Source: Agarophyton chilense
Taxonomy: Eukaryota; Rhodophyta; Florideophyceae; Gracilariales; Gracilariaceae
NCBI GenBank assembly: GCA_030374765.1
Contig: JARGXX010000075.1
Span: 1,488,001-1,552,000, forward strand
Reading direction: 5' to 3'
DNA length: 64,000 bases
In this document: in pieces, positions 11,861 to 21,790 of the stretch
How the letters are laid out: each line of letters begins with the position of its first letter
Position numbering within the stretch: position 1 is the stretch's first letter
The notes under the pieces: model-generated
Databases searched by the model: none
What the model saw: only the letters and a program-made list of their open reading frames with translations
Told to the model about the DNA's origin: nothing
Translations under genes and position numbers: made by a program

Positions 11861-13380
11861 TGGCGCACGTGAAGTATGAATGGCGTAAGAAAGCAAACCG
11901 AATATTATTAGCATACAATTGCATCTATTTGGTTTTGAAACGTATACGCTACTCTCTGATACTGATAGTATTCCCTATACTTCTGTTTCGAATTTTAAAC
12001 CATCTGATTCAGATGAAGAAGAGAGCATGGACCTTATAAAATCACAAAATGGACCGTTCGCCTGTCCTCAACACAGATTTTGCACTTGTGGCTGTGAAAA
12101 CGGCAATAAAATCGTTACGCAAGGGAAACCCCCTCATTATGATGAAAACACAGATGATGTAGACGCTGGAACACCTACACAAGGACCTGAACCAGCAATA
12201 GAAGGAAACCATGTAGAATACCTATTACAGACAGCTTCGAATGCCTCGGCGTTCTACTGGAGAAACGCTATAGCTCACAGTCGCTTGAATGACCTCTATA
12301 GGGAAATAGTGGTGGAAACTCCTAGAAGGTCGGCCGGTTGAAAACAAGACAATGTGAGTTGAGGACTTCCGTTCTGAGTGAGGCAGAACAGAAGTCCTCT
12401 CTTTATAGGCAAGAATGATACTAACGAGAGAGCAACTGTTCTATGATGCTCTCGTGCTGCAAATGTAAAGTCAACGATGCTCTCTGATGCTCTCGTGCTG
12501 CAAATGTAAATTCAACAATGCTCTCGTGATGAAAATGCAAATAAAATACATATTCAAATATAGAGGCATTATAAGTGCGTAGTCACTGAGAGAAACTCAA
12601 CCGAGCAATGTCCAAATTGACGGTCGAGGTGGCGCCATCATACCACCAGCGATCAAGATCGGTTAACCGAAAGTCGGTCAGGTTACAAAGCCTTCAGAAC
12701 ACCAGCCATATTCTGAAGAGATCACCAGTAAATTGGTCATCCCAGATATACCAGTGTCAGAAACTGCAAAAAGCGGCCCGAATCCGTCATCCTTCCCAAA
12801 TTTCTCAACTGACACAAACATGCAGCCGCCAAAAATGGAATTTAATAAGAAACCATGGTCAAAGTGAGAAACACCAAAATAATGCAGAACAGGAAGAAAA
12901 GCATGAAGAAGAAAATGACGAAGAGAATGAAGAGGAGGACGCTGAGATAGATAAAGAGAAAAACGTATATTTGTTTCTTGAACCAGTTCTAATTATACGA
13001 TGATGCACGAAAAAGTTCTTCTCGGTACTAAATATAGATCTGCGCCAAACGATTACTTCTAAATTTGAGTTAGGATAGAACAGCGTGGCTACCGGTCCCG
13101 TTTAGACTCCGCCTACTATTTGGTCGCACACGGGCTTTTTACGAAAACGATGAGGGATTCTTTGTTCTCAAGTTTGAAGAATAACTCCCTCGCGAAGGGT
13201 ACACAGTTCAGCTACCACCGGGCTCCAAAGTTGAAATGAAACCCAAAAGAGAAAAGAACATCTCCCAAATTCAATCGAAAACCCAGCAACACTCAAGCTC
13301 GTGCCAGAACCGTTGATTCGTTTTCCACCCTTCATAAATCTTCCATATTGGATAACGCCGTCCCCTTTCAACAAAGATTG
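11861..13380 (+). other. E2 spacer with a hairpin and a short tandem repeat
   Basis: The stretch between the protease and RT remnants has two open stretches, at 11919-12341 (140 codons, Cys-rich centre CPQHRFCTCGC) and 12608-13003 (131 codons, Glu/Lys-rich end). I recognise neither; they may be element-encoded. Three copies of a unit beginning (G/A)ATGCTCTCGTG start at 12445, 12486 and 12517. A strong inverted repeat lies at 12361-12399. Confidence 0.4.
12361..12399. repeat. Inverted repeat, 16-bp arms with 7-base loop
   Basis: The arms 12361-12376 (GAGGACTTCCGTTCTG) and 12384-12399 pair at 15 of 16 positions around a 7-base loop. It follows the stop of the 140-codon frame (12339-12341) by 19 bases. 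Its function is unknown; it could be a palindrome of a lost LTR. Confidence 0.7.
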
Positions 13381-13389
13381 TACCCATTA

Positions 13390-13920
13390 GGCACAGTGGT
13401 GAACCATCTCTGAGCTTAGATTCTGTCACCAATGGATTAGGCCACACGGTCTCTTCACGTCTAGCCATTCTCGCCGAAATATATCAACAGAGATGTACCT
13501 ACAATATTTTTAAAGCACGAGTTATTGCCTGTTCTTTGCACGGTTTACGCCCAGCTGATGAACCAGTCATGAATTTGTTTCAGTGGAAAGAAGATAAACA
13601 AATGTGGTGCCGCGTTTGAAGGTTGCCGCCTAAGTAAACCGAATTCAAACGAAACAGTTCGAGAAGAAGTAGACGACATGGTAAAAGCTGGTATTATCCG
13701 CCTTTGTTCTTTGGCTGGGACATTTCTAGTCGTAACAGCCATGAAGAAAGATGGAAACCCAAAATGTGGCGTAGAATACTGTGCTTCGCATATGTTTATG
13801 AGATCAGACCGTTGGCCACTCTCGCAGATAGATCAGATATTTGACGAGTTGGGTGGTTTCAGAATTTTATTAAGTCAAAAGAACCGATGGATATATATAC
13901 AACGAAGTCACACTTGAACC
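13390..13920 (+). pseudogene. Reverse transcriptase N-terminal remnant of E2
   Basis: This is homologous to the start of the RT at 63.1-63.8 kb (minus). LRPADEPVM here corresponds to LRPADVPVM there. DDMVKAGIIRLCSLAGTFLVV with MKKDGNPKCGVEY matches the RT finger block with KKDGKPRFCVDYR, and RWPLSQIDQIFDELGG matches RWPLPHMHEILDDLGG. A frame change and stops lie between 13590 and 13660. The match ends at about 13870 before the catalytic YIDD block, so the palm is missing. Confidence 0.7.
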
Positions 13921-14076
13921 TCATAAGTGAGAGGTATAGTCAATGGGATGATATGACCCAGTGTCCCGAATAGGAAGTCTAGAGGCAGGAGATATTAGTG
14001 TAACAAGTGTTGGAACGAGTCGAGTGGTTTTCCAGGGCTCGCGGTCATTAGCGATCATTCATGGAGAAATTCAGTA

Positions 14077-14283
14077 TGTGGTATAAATCAAAACGGTAGC
14101 GGGGGTCTAGGACCTGTCGGTTGTAAGGAGCGCGCAACTGGCTCGATTTAGGAGACGGAGATTGAAGATGCATGTAAGGAATGGCAGTACCAGCAACTGA
14201 AAGGTGCAATAGGAACGGCGGGCGTACTGATACCATGTTGGTAGACGGTGATGCACAGCCCACCCGGGTCTAGAAAACCGTAA
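14077..14283 (-). repeat. 3' LTR (core) of element C
   Basis: This is collinear with 28068-28274 over 207 bp without net indels, but with many substitutions, which indicates an old insertion. Exact ends, and any target duplication, cannot be fixed by eye. Confidence 0.7.
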
Positions 14284-14299
14284 GATTGGTGTGAAAAGG

Positions 14300-15235
14300 A
14301 TTATCTTTGGTACAGAGTACACCGTTGCTGAGCTGGAAACCTACCTGGAGCTGTCTCTGTCGCAGCCGTGAAAGGATGACCGGTGTTGGGTGAGTTTGGG
14401 ATTCCGAGAAGATAGCCATTGCCGGAGGAGGCGAACCTGGTCTTACCAGGCGAGGGGCCTATTGGTGGGTCCCTACAGGCCTTTACCCATGACGTGGAGA
14501 CTCCGGAAGGTATTAACCTCGTCTCTGCTACTGCCGCACCTGTTCGTTCCGCTGGCCTTTCTTCTATCCGTTTTCACCGTTCGGTTATTGCTTCTTCTGC
14601 TGGACCTGCGCAGTCCCTCATCGTGAATTCTACGACTGCTGGCGGTGGTTAGGCCATTATAGCTCCTGCCATTCGTGGGCATTTAAACATTAAGCGCGTT
14701 TGCGTCTCTCGCCTTAACTTTCCAGGGCCGCGCTCCATACAAGAAGCTCTGGCACTCTTCGAGCAGTACATCTCTTTTCACCTTAACTCTATCGCCGCTA
14801 TCAAGCAGGCGGTTGCCTTCCGTAATCGGTTCCAGACCGGGATGTACCAGGCGGTCACGCATCACATCACGTTGCGGATCTCAGTACCATTGTAGAACGA
14901 GCGGATACCTCGAGCGATCCCGTCATTGGCACCACTGCTGGTCCTCTGTTGGCTTCCGCCAGCAATTAGCCTGTGGGTAATATACCGGTGCCCATATCTG
15001 GCTCTTTGTCTTTCCATATTGCTCCGTTCCCTTAGGGTACCTCTTCCGGTCTGCCGCCGTTACCTTCAACTCCTCAGGGCCCATTGGTCCAGTGCGCGTT
15101 CACAGTCCCAAACTCCAAAACTTGCTGGTACTGGTTTCGGGCCTTCTGGAAAACTTTCTACCATGCGCGGTGCGGCCCCCTTCGCAGAGGGGCCTTTGTA
15201 GGTTTCTTACCTAGTGCGGTTTTCAATAAACATGT
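14300..15235 (+). pseudogene. Opposite-strand ORF of element C, just inside its 3' LTR
   Basis: The plus-strand frame is coding-like but broken. VELETYLELSL-type sequence near 14325 is followed by ETPEGINLVSATAAPVRSAG (about 14500), a TAG at 14650, then APAIRGHLNIKRVCVSRLNF to HHITLRISVPL, another stop near 14893, and a Pro/Ser/Thr-rich tail. AATAAA at 15224-15229 could be its polyadenylation signal. It runs against gag-pol and begins right inside the 3' LTR, the same place as the intact antisense gene of B1, though I see no clear sequence similarity between the two. The product is unknown. Confidence 0.5.
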
Positions 15236-15499
15236 GATTTTCTTAACTTTACCTTTTCTTTCTCTCCGCGCCGAGTAATCGCACAGCGAATGTCTCCCCT
15301 CCCCCTCCTTAGCGAACTGCACCAGTGTAGGTCGTCATTTATCGGTCGGCGGGGTTCCGTTGTGCCTGTGCCGGTACCGTAGTCGGAAGTGGCGTGTGAT
15401 ATGATGAAATGATTTCAATGAGTCATCCCCAAGGCCATTTACTTACCACTGGACGTAGTAACAAAGACCTCCTGGTGTTCGTTTGTGACCTAAAGTGGT

Positions 15500-17670
15500 G
15501 TCGATCGCGCATTAAGATGCAGGGAACTCAGAATGTCTGCCTAGTGGAGTGGCTGAGTCCTGCTCTTGGGCTCTTTGGGTTGTCTTAGGCTCCGGACTTT
15601 TATCCAGATCTTGCGATTGGTACTTCCTATGCTTTCGTAAACCACCTCGGGCCTTTACACAAGAGGCGCAGCGAGCCACATAGGTGTCAACACCGTGGGC
15701 CATTTGGGGCCATTAGAAGTGTTCCTCAAGGTATAATATAATCGTGTGGCTCCTGGAAGACCTGCCAGTTTTGATTAATGCCATAACTATAATAACTTCG
15801 GGCGTAAAGACTTTGGTACCACCTTTCTGAGTGCTCCGTCTAGGGTGAAACGACGCAATAGGTAACGTTCATGGTCTATATTGAACTGCGATCGTTTGAT
15901 GCTAACTTTGTTGCTCAATATCCTGCAGTAGGTGCCCGTAGCTTGCGCTCACAAAAGTTCCCTCCGGGTCATGGGAGTGACATCCCCTTCCTCGATAGCT
16001 CCTACCATTTCTAGTGATTCCTTCTTCTGTCCTTCTCCATCGTCCCGTAGTTCTTTTTGTTCGTCCTTACCATAGGTTGTGCCAGCTGAATCGTGAAGTA
16101 TGGTATACAATCTTTTACAAGTTCGGTGTCCAGGTCATTTGTATTTAACCAGGATATCGAATCCACGATGTTGTGTTTTATGCCAGACCGGTATTGGACT
16201 TCATAGTTAAACTCCGAGGGACGGGGTCCACGTCTAGCTAACCGTCCGGAGGCGTCTGCCAGACCCAATATCCACCGTAAGACTTAAGGATCTGTTCGTA
16301 CAGTAAAACGAGCACCATATAGGTAAGTTCGCGGCATCAACATGTTCCATACCAGGGCGAGGCATTCCCTTTCCATGACGGAGTAGTTTTGTTCCTTCTT
16401 CGTGAACGCTCGGCTCCAGCTACCAATTGCTGCCCTTGATTCATAATCCTGCTCCAGCATTAGGCAGCAACTAATTTGGGCGTCGGAGGCATCAGTATCC
16501 AATGCGTATGGCTTTCTGGCTTTTGCTAATGCCAATATAGGAGGCGAAAGGAGCGCCGCTTTCAAGAGATGGAAAGCGTCCAGTCATATTCTAGATACAG
16601 AAACCTTTCTGGTTTCTGTTATTAGAGACGTCGGTTTAGAGGGGCTGATATACTTGCAAAGCCTTTGATAAACTTGCGGTAGAAATTGCACAAAACTATG
16701 AAGGAGCTTATATCCGTTGGTGCTCTCGGGATTTTTTCTTCTTGTACGGCTCTGAAGTTTCGTTTGGCTACAAGTTTTCCCGGGCTGATTGTGTGCCCTA
16801 GATACTCCACCTTCTAGTCGAAGAGCATATAATTCCTTAACTTCAGAGTTACCCCAGCCTTTTTCAAGAGATACATTACGGCACGAACATGCTCGTGGTG
16901 CTCCTCCACGGTTTTGGAGTAGATCACCACGTCTTCTATATACACCAATGCGATTGTCCACCTGAATTTTGACAGTATAATGTCAGGAGCCCGTTAGAAA
17001 GTTGCTGGCGCATTCCCAATACCAATAGGTATCCTTCGGAATCGAACGAATGCAGCGTGACATGGGAACGCGGTCTTATCTCTGCACTCCTCGGCTATCT
17101 CTATTTGCCAATAACCACAGTTGGCATCCAGTGTGATGAATATATATACGTCCAATGGAGAATCGATGTATTAGTCTATTCTTGGTATCGGATACGAGTC
17201 TCTTACCGTAACGGCGTTCAATTTCCAAAGTTTTATACAGAACCACATTCGGGTTTCTCCTCGTTTTTGCACAAGCACCACGGGGTTGCCCATTCCACAC
17301 TTGCAAGTTCAATCACATCTTCACGGAGCATTCTCTGCACCTCCCGTACTTCTACTTCACGGGCTTTTGTACCGGACCGGTACGTTTGCTGATGACTAGG
17401 CTTGTCGCCTGGCGTCAAATCTCTGCGGTGCTGGGTTGCTTTAATCGCACCCAGCCGTCCTGACCACATGCTTTCGAATGGCTCCAGTAGGAAGAGTATC
17501 CTTTTTTGGATTCTTTTACCTTCAAGACCGATATTTACTTTTTCTCTCCAATCCTTAACCCTCTCCATTTCTATATTAGTGTCAATCTTCTCTCCGGTTT
17601 TGGCGTTTTCTTTTACCTTCTGGTTTTCATTTTCTCTTATCACCCCCTCCTTATCATTCACGTCCACGTG
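15500..17670 (-). pseudogene. pol: RT, RNase H and zinc-finger remnants of element C pol
   Basis: Minus-strand order is as follows. The RT start (EVQRMLREDVIELASVEWAT) is at about 17300, and MEYLGHTISPGKLVAKRNF plus the NFYRKFIKGFASISAPLNR block at 16622-16810. The RNase H block (SPPILALAKARKPYALDTD, then KKEQNYSVMERECLALVWNM) is at 16284-16565. YEVQYRSGIKHNIVDSISWL is at about 16150-16220, and the zinc finger (TYVARCASCVKARGG) at about 15650. Stops and frameshifts occur throughout, and no integrase core was traceable further left. RT motifs resemble B1 more than A or D. Confidence 0.75.
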
Positions 17671-18179
17671 AGATCATGATGGTTTCATTGTGAAGATGTG
17701 ACCTGGGGTCGGGAGCGCCAAGCCAATAACGGTATTTTGGGGTAGCTTTACCATGTGGTTGCTGAAGCTGCTGAGGTAACCCTTGAACGGTTTGTTCTGT
17801 ATATTCTCGACAATTCCATTTTCCATCAAGTTCTTGTGTTTATTAACTTTACATGGTTCTGAAGGGATACCCTACCTTGTCGCAAGAATGTGACTTGTAT
17901 TACCAGTTCGTGGGAAGATGGAATGGATACGCTGTGGGCTAACCGAACCTTATTGGTTATTGTACCTGCTGCTCGGTTTGAAATGTTCCGTCTGGTGTTC
18001 TGTTTCTGGGGTCCTTGGTGCTTACCAATAATGGAAATGCGGGGTCCATTGTTGAAAAGAATCGTCTGGGATCTTTAGAATAACCCCTGGATGTGGAGGT
18101 TGATAAATGGTGTCCCCAGAATGCAGTCCGTTTTCGGTTGTCGACGAACTGGTGATCACGGTAATGCGGACTGGTACCT

Positions 18180-19338
18180 TCAGGTTTCTAACCATAACCA
18201 TGAAGGTACGGTAACCATGGACCCAAAGAGGTCTATTTTAGCATTCAAGAGTGGGTTCTGCCTGTCCAACACCGTTTTTGGTAGTAGTTTGGCATCTACC
18301 TGATTAGGTCCCGCTCCTGTATCCAGGACGGATACAAATGGAACCAAATTGTTAGTAGTCAACCCAAGGGTAATTTTTACCTTGTAGTTACTCTGTTGGA
18401 GGGAGTATTCGGTGACTGAGTCATCCATAACCTTTTCCTTTCAAGTGACCAATTGGTATTCGTCCATACTTGAACCATATGATATTGGAAGGCCTTCCGA
18501 GTGGGCCCCGTTGGGGGTGGCCTTCAATCCAAGTAGTTGGCGTTTTCCGCCTCGGAGATGGGCTCAGCTTCCTAAGTTCCGTCCGTGACCAAGTTGACCT
18601 ATTGAGTTGCCCTCGGGACCGCATTCGCGTTTCTTTCAGGGTGAGCCTATACCAGTTGGGAACCGAAGACTTTCAGATGGTTCTGCTGCCGCACTTGAAG
18701 GAGCATGGCTCGTATCTCGGGAGCCACGCTGCTACACTGCCTCGCCAATTGTGGGGATATAAACAAAATCAGCAAAGGAGTGTGCCTGTTGGGGGGTCTC
18801 TTCATGCCATCGTGGTTGGTTTTGGTTGGACCTTTCTAGGGAATGGCATATCAGTCGTTCATAAAGGCCGCCCACCAACTGGGTTAGCATATGGTACTGC
18901 AAAAACTGGATGGGGTGTAGCGGATACCATCCTTGAAGGAGTCGACGGTGGTTCCGATGGTATCCCACCATGTACTGAACTTGACCAGTTGGAACTGTGA
19001 AATGACTGTTCCCCTACCTGAGAGGTGTCGATCAGTTGAATCGCTTGCCATGAGGTGTGTGCCCAGCTTATCCGTCATCGGTCATGATTGCTTCTTCGAT
19101 ACCGAAGACTGACTGTTTTGGTTTATTCTTTGTCGCTTTCGGTGTGGAAGATACTGTTCTTTTTCCCATTCGTAGTGTATCTCCTAGGCCCCGCGCACAA
19201 CGCGCCAGTGCGTTGTAATCCATTTTACGGTTTGTACCAAGGTAACTCCTTCGCTGCGAACTTATTGATTTGCCGATGTTATCAGCATATGTTGACTTCA
19301 ACCTTGTGGTAGTAATAACGCTACCGCATCGAGACGCC
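18180..19338 (-). pseudogene. Gag C-terminus and protease remnant of element C
   Basis: The protease active site is well preserved in VSVLDTGAGPNQVDAKLL (about 18320-18380), close to VLTVLDTGAGPNFIVESLL of B1. Further right, 19068-19301 encodes a Gag tail (ARGLGDTLRMGK, then PKATKNKPKQSVFGIEEAI) that parallels the B1 Gag segment ending in SLSLVAIE. The gag sequence stops at 19338, exactly where element D begins, and continues at 26530. Confidence 0.65.
19334..19338 (+). repeat. Left target-site duplication of element D (ACGCC)
   Basis: The five bases ACGCC directly before the left LTR are repeated directly after the right LTR (26530-26534). Five-base duplications are typical of Ty3/gypsy integrases. 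Confidence 0.9.
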
Positions 19339-19790
19339 TGTTAGAAATTCAGATGATTTTTAATCAATTACGTTATGCATTTATGTTATGATTTAGTTAT
19401 ACTATGCTTTAAGTATGTTATTTGAGTTTCAGTGCTTTGGCGGTCCAGTCCTATAATCCATTTTAACCCTAATCGTCATTTCAAGGACCATTGTCATCTC
19501 ACACGTCACAATGACTTTATAGATGACATTCTTGTCACAATCAACAAAGCTGTCAACGTCAGCATCATCGAGCAAGTGACAACGAGGCATTGGACACGCA
19601 TGCACGATTGAACCTCGTGGAAGCAACCATGTTTCACACGGCACCCAATTAGAATGGTACATTAGAAAACACTCTTTATGACCTCTTCTTCGAAGGTTCA
19701 GTAGTCTATATAAACCCTGGTCGACCGGCCGACTCTCACCTCGACCGTGACGATCATTCACCTTTTCAACCACTGACCAGTGTTCTAACA
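19339..19790 (+). repeat. 5' LTR of element D
   Basis: 452 bp, beginning TGTTAGAA and ending with the exact complement TTCTAACA. A TATATAAA box at 19707-19714 lies about 75 bases before its end and should place transcription start within the LTR. It is nearly identical to 26078-26529. Confidence 0.95.
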
Positions 19791-19791
19791 T

Positions 19792-19802
19792 TGGTAGCAT
19801 TG
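19792..19802 (+). promoter_or_regulatory. Primer binding site of element D, probably initiator tRNA-Met
   Basis: TGGTAGCATTG follows the LTR after one base. Its first eight bases (TGGTAGCA) are complementary to the 3' end of many eukaryotic initiator tRNA-Met molecules (UGCUACCA). The remaining bases do not match the sequence I know, so the tRNA identity is inferred. Confidence 0.6.
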
Positions 19803-19993
19803 CAATTAATATTGCGCTCACCTGAAACTGGCTCCCATTCAGCCCTAGAGGATTTTGCTATACAAAATTCGCTGGGTCTGAATCAGCCACAGAAATTCAG
19901 ATCGTTACCGACTGTTGATTTCTGCCGCCGCTGTGCGGGTTTCCGGTGAGCTCAATACGTTCCCAGGTACCACCGTCACTATACAACTAGTAA

Positions 19994-20569
19994 GCCGTCC
20001 TCAGAGAATCCCCCGTCTTCGTCATCAACATCTTGGCCGAACTACCGTCATCGCCGCCGCCACCACCGCCACCACAGATCGACCCTGCTGATTGTAACCA
20101 TTTCAGATCCCTGGAACCGCGTACTCCACCGCCGTACGAACCGCCTTCGCAGTCGTCTCCTCTTCGTGAACTGTTGTCAACCTTCGAACCGAGACCAAGT
20201 GCAACTAAGGATAACAAGGCCCAAAGCCGTCGCTTACTCCCAATCGACGACGGTGCCAACTTCCACATCTTTCGTGTAGCATCCGACCGTATCAGGCGGC
20301 AACGTAAGCGCACTCTCCGCCGTCGCCTCAAAACCCCTCGTTGCGACACGTGTGATTTACGTTTCAATAGCCGCGTTCAACTTGGTGAACATCTCTCTGG
20401 CAGCCGACACAGGAACAAAGTACTGAATCAGAAGTCCGCTCCAGGTTGCTACAATTGTGGTATTCGATCTTTCAACAACTGGAAGCACTACGAAGATCAT
20501 AAAGGTGGAAGGAAGCACCAAGCCGCAGTTAGGAGAGAAAACCGCTGTGAACAAGCTTATTTCAAGTAA
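19994..20569 (+). CDS. Accessory U1/C2H2 zinc-finger protein of element D (no ATG)
   Basis: An open frame of about 190 codons runs from after a stop at 19991 to a TAA at 20570. It contains no ATG at all, so it must start at a non-AUG codon, be joined to another exon, or have lost its start. The N-terminal half is proline-rich (PPPPPPPQIDP). A basic stretch (RIRRQRKRTLRRRLK) precedes two finger-like units. The first is CDTC...HLSGSRHRN, the CX2C...HX5H spacing of U1/matrin-type fingers; the second is CYNC...HKGGRKHQ. Such fingers bind RNA or DNA. Homologous pieces occur at 59.8-60.2 kb (intact finger) and 9.56-9.72 kb (decayed). Its place before gag is unusual for Ty3/gypsy. Confidence 0.6.
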   Translation, partial: AVLRESPVFVINILAELPSSPPPPPPPQIDPADCNHFRSLEPRTPPPYEPPSQSSPLRELLSTFEPRPSATKDNKAQSRRLLPIDDGANFHIFRVASDRIRRQRKRTLRRRLKTPRCDTCDLRFNSRVQLGEHLSGSRHRNKVLNQKSAPGCYNCGIRSFNNWKHYEDHKGGRKHQAAVRRENRCEQAYFK

Positions 20570-20899
20570 ATACCGACAAAGTTGTTGTTTAAGTACTACC
20601 CATACTATTTCTTGTAAACTGCTCATTTTTGCCACAAATCCAGGAGTAGGGTTCAAAACCCCGCTCTCGGACATCTGAATTTGAGGTTGCAGAAACCATC
20701 GAAAAATCAAAGATTTTTAAGAATAGGTCGTTCAACCCTTTATTGAACTCAGACCTTTAGTTACAGACCGCGGCCCATACCCTCTAGGCCACACGCGCTG
20801 CCCGATCTGGTATCGGATCAGAAAATTCTCTAATTTATTTGGTCGGACCCTCGATTTCGGACCAATTTCGAAGGTTTTCTCACTCAAACAGTTTACGCA

Positions 20900-21771
20900 A
20901 TGGCATCGACCCCGGGCATTCCTGGCACGCCCCCCCAAGTCCGTGCAAACCAGATTATGCAAAGTATGGCTCGCGCCTTGGAAGAACTCGCAGGAAAATG
21001 GAAAGATTAGAGTTGGAAGCTCAGACCAAGATATCAGCGTTGAAATCTTCAATGGCCGTACTGGCGAATTCTGGAAGCTCCTCGTATGCTCCGAAGATTA
21101 ATAAACCAGCAACCTTTTCTGGCAAGCAGAATATTGAAAGTTGGATAACTCATGTTCGTAATTACCTTGAAGGAACCCCTGACGAAAAAGGCATACCAAT
21201 TGCGCTCAGTTACATTAGTGGCGCAGCGCATGAGTGGTATCTAGCCCAACAACGCAATGGACTGGAGTTGACTTCTCTCTATGACCTCTTCGAGCATCTG
21301 AAAAAGAGATTTACTACTGTGAACAAAGAAAAGCTTGCAAGGGATAAGCTTAGTAAGTGGAAACAGTACAAAGATGTTCAGCAGTATAATGAGGACTTCT
21401 TAAAATTTGTTTTTGATATTCCCAATATCAGTATGGAAGAACAGCTCGATCGATATACCAGAGGATTGAAGAGCTTCATTTGGAAAGAACTCTGCACCAA
21501 TGATTACAAGTCCTTAATTGAAGCCATGAAAGATGCAGAACGTGTTGAGTCAGCTTTCCGTCGGGGTGGACAGGCACGGTTTGGCAGGCAAGCGAGCATT
21601 TCATTATCATCTCAAGGACCTGTACCAATGGATAGTGGAAACATGAAGTTAAAGAAATTGACCAAGGAAGAACGACAAATGTGTCGAAAGAAAGGACTTT
21701 GCTATCGCTGTCGACAACCCGGACATATGGCGCGTGATGCGCGCTGCCCAAAAAACTCTCAAAGGCACTGA
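20900..21771 (+). pseudogene. gag: Gag of element D with a one-base deletion
   Basis: The ATG at 20900 starts MASTPGIPGTPPQVRANQ. After ARALEELAGK (about 20993) the frame is lost, because an A run has four rather than five As. In the next frame the protein continues as MERLELEAQTKISALK to the end. The central part (PATFSGKQNIESWITHVRNY, then YISGAAHEWYLAQQ) is a typical gypsy capsid. The zinc knuckle is CYRCRQPGH followed by six residues and Cys, instead of the usual four, so it may be impaired. The gag stop (TGA, 21769-21771) is preceded by the frameshift signal to pol. Confidence 0.85.
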
Positions 21772-21790
21772 CCAATGTACGTTCAGTACC
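21750..21790 (+). promoter_or_regulatory. -1 ribosomal frameshift signal between gag and pol of element D
   Basis: The heptamer A AAA AAC (21750-21756) lies in the gag frame exactly as X XXY YYZ. A spacer of seven bases follows, then a stem-loop whose arms 21764-21771 and 21783-21790 pair at seven of eight positions around an 11-base loop. Slipping back one base puts ribosomes into the pol frame, which is open from here. A AAA AAC is a well-known efficient slippery sequence. Confidence 0.85.

Larger units (their letters stand above)
9060..13920 (+). mobile_element. Decayed gypsy element E2 (zinc-finger leader, gag, protease, RT remnants)
   Basis: A chain of plus-strand remnants lies in element order: an LTR/leader block at 9060-9130, a zinc-finger ORF at 9555-9720, gag at 10250-11040, protease at 11540-11860 and RT at 13390-13920. 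The first two match sequence at 59.8-60.25 kb (minus). The RT block matches 63.3-63.8 kb (minus). So E2 appears to be an old relative of the element at the right edge. Nothing after RT is seen before element C starts at 14077. Confidence 0.6.

Noticed and set aside
19429-19821. 130-codon minus-strand open stretch in the 5' LTR of D, repeated in the 3' LTR (26168-26530)
   Set aside because: It spans the LTR itself, has no early ATG, and is present twice only because LTRs are identical. Without conservation in diverged copies I do not call it a gene.
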